Made by a program: the position numbers and the translations under genes | Assembly: GCA_028282395.1 (NCBI GenBank) | Contig: JANQHY010000295.1 | Location: forward strand, 1 to 10,732 | Direction of reading: 5' to 3' | From: Gammaproteobacteria bacterium | Lineage (GTDB): Bacteria; Pseudomonadota; Gammaproteobacteria; UBA12402 | DNA length: 10,732 nucleotides | Shown here: positions 6,430 to 10,732 of the stretch, piece by piece | Layout: each line of letters starts with the position of its first letter | Numbering within the stretch: the first letter of the stretch is position 1 | Notes under the pieces: model-generated | Told to the model about the DNA's origin: nothing | Database searches by the model: none | The model's input: only the letters and a program-made list of their open reading frames with translations

Positions 6430-8844
6430 TTGATTGCAGAACTTTTTATCCTGATTGGTTTAGCATTTCTCTCCAGCTTGCTATTTGTTGTTGTCCTGCT
6501 GTTTTTTGGTATTGCAAATCTGCTTGCTTGGTTACTGTTACTACCATTATGGGTATTGATGCTAGTGGTAGCGATTGCTGCAACAGTAGCCCCGCTGCGC
6601 CGTGCATTTATTACACGTCCGCTATGGCGATTAGGGCGTAAAATTGCCCCTAAAATGAGTGATACCGAGCGTCAAGCGCTTGAAGCTGGCGCAGTGTGGT
6701 GGGATGGCGAACTGTTTTCTGGTCGGCCAGATTGGCAGAAATTACAGCAGATGCAGTTTCCTGCATTAACTACCGAAGAGCAGACATTTCTTGATAATCA
6801 AGTGACAGATCTATGCCGGCGTCTCGATGATTGGAAAATTATGTATGAGCAGGTTGATCTGCCAGAGGAGATTTGGGCGCTATTAAAAAAGGAGCGCTTT
6901 TTTGGCATGGCGATTGATAAAGCACATGGTGGTCTTGGCTTCTCTGCATTGATGCAGTCCACAGTCGTTAGTATGGTTTCCACACGTAGTTTAAGTGCTG
7001 CCGTTGATATTATGGTGCCAAATAGTTTAGGACCAGGTGAGCTGATTGCACGTTATGGCACAGAGACGCAGCAGCAGTACTATTTGCCACGTCTAGCAAA
7101 CGGTGAAGAGATTCCCTGTTTTGCCTTGACCTCTTTAGCTGGGGGAAGTGATGCTGGCAATATGGAGGATTATGGCATTATCTGTAAGGGAGAGTATCAA
7201 GGAGAAGAGGTGATTGGCATGAAGGTCACCTGGGATAAACGCTACATTACCTTGGCGCCAATTGCGACGTTAATCGGATTAGCAATTAAACTTTATGATC
7301 CCGATCATCTGTTAGGCGATCAATCCTCATTAGGCATTACTTTGTGTATGGTGCCAGGAGACTACCCAGGGGTGAAAATTGGTGAGCGCCATTTTCCGGT
7401 GTTTCATGCTTTTCTCAATGGCCCCACGTCTGGTAATGAGGTCTTTATGCCACTCGATTTTATTATTGGTGGCAAAGAGCGTATTGGTCACGGTTGGTCA
7501 ATGTTGATGGAATGCCTTGCTGTTGGACGTGGTTTATCACTGCCGGCTCTTAATGTCGGCGCGAGTAAGTTGAGTTATCGTATGAGTGGCGCCTATGCAA
7601 AATTACGCCAACAATTTAACTGTTCGATTGGTCAATTTGAAGGGGTAGCAAGCGTGATGGGCGAGGTTGCTGGATTTAATTATCTGATGGAGTCTGCCCG
7701 AGTGATGACCGTTGGTGGCATTGATCTCGGTGCTAATCCTGCTCTCTGTTCAGCAATCGTCAAATACCATTGTACTGAATTGGGTCGCACGGTGCTTAAT
7801 CATGCGATGGACATTCATGCTGGTCGAGCAATTCAGGCAGGTCCGCGTAACTATATACTCAACGGATTTATTGCAGCACCATTAGGCATTACCGTTGAAG
7901 GGGCAAATATTTTAACACGTAATTTGATTATTTTTGGTCAAGGCGCTATTCGCTGCCATCCATTTGTCTATCAAGAGATGGAAGCAATGGCAGATGAAAA
8001 TGAAAAGCGCGGCTTAAAAAATTTTGATCGCCTATTAACACAGCATCTACGCTTTTTTATCAGCAATATTGCACGCGGTTTTCTGTTTGGCTTGGGTTTT
8101 ACCCATATACTTTGTCGCGGTGTCAAGCGTGGCTCAACTAATGCGCACTTTTATTATAAATTAACTCGATTGAGTACCGCACTGGCGCTGGTGACAGATA
8201 TCTCATTAGGGTTATTAGGCGGTCGACTTAAACGGATGGAGAATTTGTCAGCTCGTTTGGGTGACCTATTAAGTTATCTCTATCTTGCGTCAACAGCATT
8301 GAAATATTATCACGATAGTCATGAACGGGATGAAAATGATCTGCTGCATCTGCGCTGGGCAGTGGAGCATTGTATCTACGAAGCGCAAGAGGCACTGATG
8401 GGTTTTTTTGCTAACTTTCCGCGGCGGCGAATTGCCGCTATTATGCGTTTTATTATTTTCCCATTTGGTCGGCGTTATCATCCTCCCGCTGATGAATTAA
8501 CTCGTCAGCTGGCAACAGAAATGATGGAGCCCTCAACATTTCGTGAGCGGATAACGCGCAGCTGCTATATCGGTGAGTCGGTTGAAGATTCTACCGGCTG
8601 TGTTGAGTTGGCGTTTCGCAAAATGGTTACATTAGCGCCCGAATTAAAAACGCTCTATCAGGCAGAGAAGGCTGGGAAATTTCCGCCAGAGAGTCGCAAT
8701 GAGGAAAAATTAACCCTAGCACAAAAACATGGTATTCTTAGTGAAGCGCAGTGTCGTGAAGTGGCAGAATTTTTTGCTATGCAAGAGCAGGCGTTAGCGG
8801 TAGATGTTTTTTCGCCGAGTTATTTTCAACCACGTGGTAAATAA
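6430..8844 (+). CDS. fadE: Acyl-CoA dehydrogenase FadE, membrane-anchored long form
   Basis: An 804-residue FAD enzyme that oxidises acyl-CoA to trans-2-enoyl-CoA, the first step of beta-oxidation. Length and sequence follow E. coli FadE (about 814 aa) from end to end. Two hydrophobic N-terminal segments (about 4-27 and 30-53) anchor it to the inner membrane. Then come the dehydrogenase N-terminal and middle domains (PNSLGPGELIARYGT, IPCFALTS...GSDAG, TWDKRYITLAPIAT), the C-terminal helical domain with TVEGANILTR (488-497) and IFGQGAIRCHP, and a DUF1974-type extension holding RLSTALALVTDISLG and LSARLGDLLSYLYLAS. E490 aligns with the catalytic Glu of the acyl-CoA dehydrogenase family. The start is TTG: AAGGAGA (6416-6422) lies 7 nt upstream, and the first in-frame Met (about residue 44) would delete most of the anchor. 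First gene of the operon, followed 25 nt later by the thiolase. Electron acceptor (ETF-like) not in the window. Confidence 0.95.
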   Translation: MIAELFILIGLAFLSSLLFVVVLLFFGIANLLAWLLLLPLWVLMLVVAIAATVAPLRRAFITRPLWRLGRKIAPKMSDTERQALEAGAVWWDGELFSGRPDWQKLQQMQFPALTTEEQTFLDNQVTDLCRRLDDWKIMYEQVDLPEEIWALLKKERFFGMAIDKAHGGLGFSALMQSTVVSMVSTRSLSAAVDIMVPNSLGPGELIARYGTETQQQYYLPRLANGEEIPCFALTSLAGGSDAGNMEDYGIICKGEYQGEEVIGMKVTWDKRYITLAPIATLIGLAIKLYDPDHLLGDQSSLGITLCMVPGDYPGVKIGERHFPVFHAFLNGPTSGNEVFMPLDFIIGGKERIGHGWSMLMECLAVGRGLSLPALNVGASKLSYRMSGAYAKLRQQFNCSIGQFEGVASVMGEVAGFNYLMESARVMTVGGIDLGANPALCSAIVKYHCTELGRTVLNHAMDIHAGRAIQAGPRNYILNGFIAAPLGITVEGANILTRNLIIFGQGAIRCHPFVYQEMEAMADENEKRGLKNFDRLLTQHLRFFISNIARGFLFGLGFTHILCRGVKRGSTNAHFYYKLTRLSTALALVTDISLGLLGGRLKRMENLSARLGDLLSYLYLASTALKYYHDSHERDENDLLHLRWAVEHCIYEAQEALMGFFANFPRRRIAAIMRFIIFPFGRRYHPPADELTRQLATEMMEPSTFRERITRSCYIGESVEDSTGCVELAFRKMVTLAPELKTLYQAEKAGKFPPESRNEEKLTLAQKHGILSEAQCREVAEFFAMQEQALAVDVFSPSYFQPRGK

Positions 8845-8869
8845 TCTTGGTTAAGAAGGAGAGTGATAG

Positions 8870-10138
8870 ATGAATGGTAGACCAGTCTACATTATTGATG
8901 GCAAGCGCACGCCATTCCTGAAGGCAAAAGGGGTTGGCCCCTTTTTTGCTACCGATCTTGCTACCCATGCAGCAAAGGCAGTATTGAAACGGATGCCATT
9001 TGCGCCAGAGGTCATTGATGAAGTGATTATTGGTCGGGCAATGCCCGGTAAAGATGAGTTTAATACGGGACGTGTTGTTGCGCAACGGGCAGGGTGTGGT
9101 AAAAACACGCCTGGCTGGATGGTGCAGCGTAATTGTGGTTCAGGTATGCAAGCACTTGATTGCGGCTATCAAAATATCGCTAGTGGCCGTAGTGAGTTGG
9201 TGCTCGCTGGTGGCGCAGATGCTATGAGTCATGCACCGCTGATGTATAATGATCATGCAGTAAAATGGTTTGTTAATATGGCACTAAAGCGCGGTAAATG
9301 GTGGAAGCCGCCACTTAAAGATTTTTTTCGCCCACTTTCAATATTAAAAAATGGCTTAGTGGATCCATTGACCGGTGTGAATATGGGACAAACGGCGGAA
9401 ATCTTGGCGTATAAATTTGCGATCAGCCGTGAACAGAGTGATGCATTTGCTAATCGTAGCCATCAGCGTACGGCGACAGCGCTTGATAATGATTATCTAA
9501 CTGAAATTTCTACCATGTATGATTTTTCTGGAACGGTTTATGATAATGACAGTGGTTTACGCCGCGATAGCTCTGCAGAGAAATTAGCAAAACTGCGGCC
9601 ATTTTTTGATAAGAAATATGGTCAGGTAACAGCTGGAAATAGTTCACAGGTGACGGATGGTGCCTGTTGTCTTATTCTGGCTAGTGAGGCGGCCATTAAA
9701 ACCCATCAGCTAACACCATTAGCCGAAATTAAAGGTGTTAATTGGGGAGCTTGCGATGCCCGACAAATGGGGTTGGGCCCAGTGCATGCAGCAACACCAC
9801 TGTTGCAACAGCTAAATTTCAATCGTGAGGACATTGATTATTGGGAGATTAACGAAGCGTTTGCGGCCCAGGTACTTGCCTGTTTAGCTGCCTGGCAAGA
9901 TAAGAGCTATTGTCGTAACCATTTTGAAATGGATGAGCCGTTTGGCGAAATTGACCAGCAGCGGTTAAATATTGATGGTGGCGCCATTGCTTTAGGTCAT
10001 CCATTAGGTGCCAGTGGAGCGCGTATTGTTCTGCATCTGGTAAATGTTTTGCAGCGCAAACAAGCTAAACGCGGCGTTGCAGCGCTCTGTATAGGTGGCG
10101 GTCAGGGCGGTGCGATGGTTATTGAGCGGGTGGATTAA
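8870..10138 (+). CDS. Acetyl-CoA C-acyltransferase (thiolase II family, FadI-like length)
   Basis: A 422-residue thiolase that would cleave 3-ketoacyl-CoA to acetyl-CoA and a shortened acyl-CoA, the last beta-oxidation step; the reverse (acetoacetyl-CoA synthesis) is also possible. Catalytic residues are all present: nucleophile C89 in QRNCGSGMQALD, N328 in INEAFAAQ, H377 in GGAIALGHPLGASGARI, and C407 in LCIGGGQGG. An extended loop after MSHAPLMYNDHAVKW (about 120-170, rich in Lys, Trp and Phe) sits where FadI and mitochondrial HADHB carry a membrane/partner-binding insert, and it makes the protein longer than FadA (387 aa). The NEAFA motif, however, is that of FadA/AtoB, since FadI and HADHB have HEAF. 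I therefore give no gene symbol. GAAGGAG (8855-8861) is 8 nt before the ATG. It lies 25 nt after fadE and 26 nt before the hydratase gene, the order seen in fadI-fadJ rather than fadB-fadA. Confidence 0.92.
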   Translation: MNGRPVYIIDGKRTPFLKAKGVGPFFATDLATHAAKAVLKRMPFAPEVIDEVIIGRAMPGKDEFNTGRVVAQRAGCGKNTPGWMVQRNCGSGMQALDCGYQNIASGRSELVLAGGADAMSHAPLMYNDHAVKWFVNMALKRGKWWKPPLKDFFRPLSILKNGLVDPLTGVNMGQTAEILAYKFAISREQSDAFANRSHQRTATALDNDYLTEISTMYDFSGTVYDNDSGLRRDSSAEKLAKLRPFFDKKYGQVTAGNSSQVTDGACCLILASEAAIKTHQLTPLAEIKGVNWGACDARQMGLGPVHAATPLLQQLNFNREDIDYWEINEAFAAQVLACLAAWQDKSYCRNHFEMDEPFGEIDQQRLNIDGGAIALGHPLGASGARIVLHLVNVLQRKQAKRGVAALCIGGGQGGAMVIERVD

Positions 10139-10164
10139 GAGTTATTAACGTAGGAACAGCTATT

Positions 10165-10732
10165 ATGAGTGAGCATTATCAACATTGGCAAATGGAAAAA
10201 GATGAGCAGGGTGTTATCGTAATGACGTTTGACCGTGCTGATAGTTCAGTCAATACTTTCAATCGCGATGTCCTTGAAGAGCTTAATAAGTTACTTGATA
10301 CGATTGCTGCTGACAGTGACTGTCGTGGTGTTATTATCCATTCGGCGAAAAAAAATGGTTTTGCCGCTGGGGCAGATATCAACCAGTTCACTACACCAAA
10401 AAATGAAGAAGAGGCTTTTCAGATGATCTGGCCAGCACATCAAGTACTCTTTAAGTTAGAGGAATTGACCGTGCCAACCGTTGCTGCAATTCATGGTCTC
10501 TGTTTAGGTGGCGGTGCCGAGTTAGCACTTGCTTGCCGTTATCGTATTATTGAAGAGGGGCGCTCAACACGGATCGGTTTTCCTGAAATTAAATTGGGCA
10601 TTCATCCAGGTTGGGGCGGCATGATTCGTGGGGCAAAACTATTAGGCGGAATTAATGCTATGACACTCATTCTCTCTACAAGTTTGATGGATAGCCGTAA
10701 AGCGTGTCGTTTAGGTTTTGCTGATGAGGCAG
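10165..10732 (+). CDS. Enoyl-CoA hydratase domain of a FadJ/FadB-type multifunctional beta-oxidation protein, 3' end off window
   Basis: 189 codons are visible, open to the window end. The start ATG has AGGA (10152-10155), 9 nt upstream. The translation begins MSEHYQHWQMEKDEQGV and is a crotonase-fold hydratase: SSVNTF near 27-32, oxyanion-hole GFAAGADI (65-72), HGLCLGGGAELALAC (110-124) and GFPEIKLGIHPGWGG (138-152). E119 and E141 correspond to the two catalytic glutamates of E. coli FadB (E119, E139). It should hydrate trans-2-enoyl-CoA to 3-hydroxyacyl-CoA. In this position, after a FadI-type thiolase, the whole protein is most likely the roughly 700-residue hydratase/3-hydroxyacyl-CoA dehydrogenase, but the dehydrogenase half cannot be seen, and a stand-alone hydratase remains possible. 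Third gene of the fadE operon. Confidence 0.88.
   Translation, partial: MSEHYQHWQMEKDEQGVIVMTFDRADSSVNTFNRDVLEELNKLLDTIAADSDCRGVIIHSAKKNGFAAGADINQFTTPKNEEEAFQMIWPAHQVLFKLEELTVPTVAAIHGLCLGGGAELALACRYRIIEEGRSTRIGFPEIKLGIHPGWGGMIRGAKLLGGINAMTLILSTSLMDSRKACRLGFADEA

Noticed and set aside
1..10732. tRNA/rRNA genes, CRISPR arrays, transposase genes, riboswitches
   Set aside because: Looked for on both strands; no cloverleaf, regularly spaced repeat array, transposase-like frame or conserved riboswitch leader was seen.

Overview
The window looks like a chromosomal segment of a gammaproteobacterium. This rests on protein resemblance recalled from knowledge, not on a search. The first gene matches the second half of the muropeptide permease AmpG, and a long FadE-type acyl-CoA dehydrogenase of the Enterobacteria/Vibrio kind is present. 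Base composition is moderately AT-rich. A remnant of the 'cattgcgagcgcagcgaagcaa' class of dispersed palindromic repeat and a very large, repeat-bearing, unrecognised protein would fit a host-associated lineage such as Legionellales, but neither proves it.

Layout: (1) 1-590, the 3' half of ampG, plus strand. (2) 591-723, a promoter region with a near-consensus sigma70 promoter and a 9-bp direct repeat. (3) 724-3951, one 1075-aa cytosolic-looking protein of unknown function. Its middle carries about 2.6 copies of an 82-residue repeat, and its tail is strongly basic and histidine-rich. Sampled lines of this gene have 27-33% GC against 50-58% in neighbouring metabolic genes. (4) 3952-4165, a convergent intergenic region that is T-rich, with a small hairpin and a degenerate palindromic repeat that stops just short of the next gene's stop codon. 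(5) 6320 to 4166, minus strand, a two-gene translationally coupled unit: a VTT/TVP38-TMEM64 (DedA superfamily) membrane protein followed by a dihydrolipoamide-dehydrogenase-like flavoprotein disulfide reductase with Tyr in place of the usual catalytic His. (6) 6321-6429, a divergent control region with two palindromes. (7) 6430 to the window end, plus strand, a fatty-acid beta-oxidation operon: fadE (TTG start), a FadI-type thiolase, and the N-terminal hydratase domain of a FadJ/FadB-type multifunctional enzyme cut by the window edge. Gaps between these genes are 25-26 nt and each start has a good Shine-Dalgarno.

The last three genes cover acyl-CoA oxidation, hydration (plus dehydrogenation, if the truncated protein has the usual C-terminal half) and thiolysis, so one transcript would encode a nearly complete beta-oxidation spiral. 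The VTT/flavoprotein pair is a gene association I recall from many bacteria, but its reaction is not settled. The 1075-aa protein is the real unknown here: it looks accessory, has its own promoter, and is a candidate secreted or host-interacting protein, although no secretion signal can be demonstrated from the sequence.
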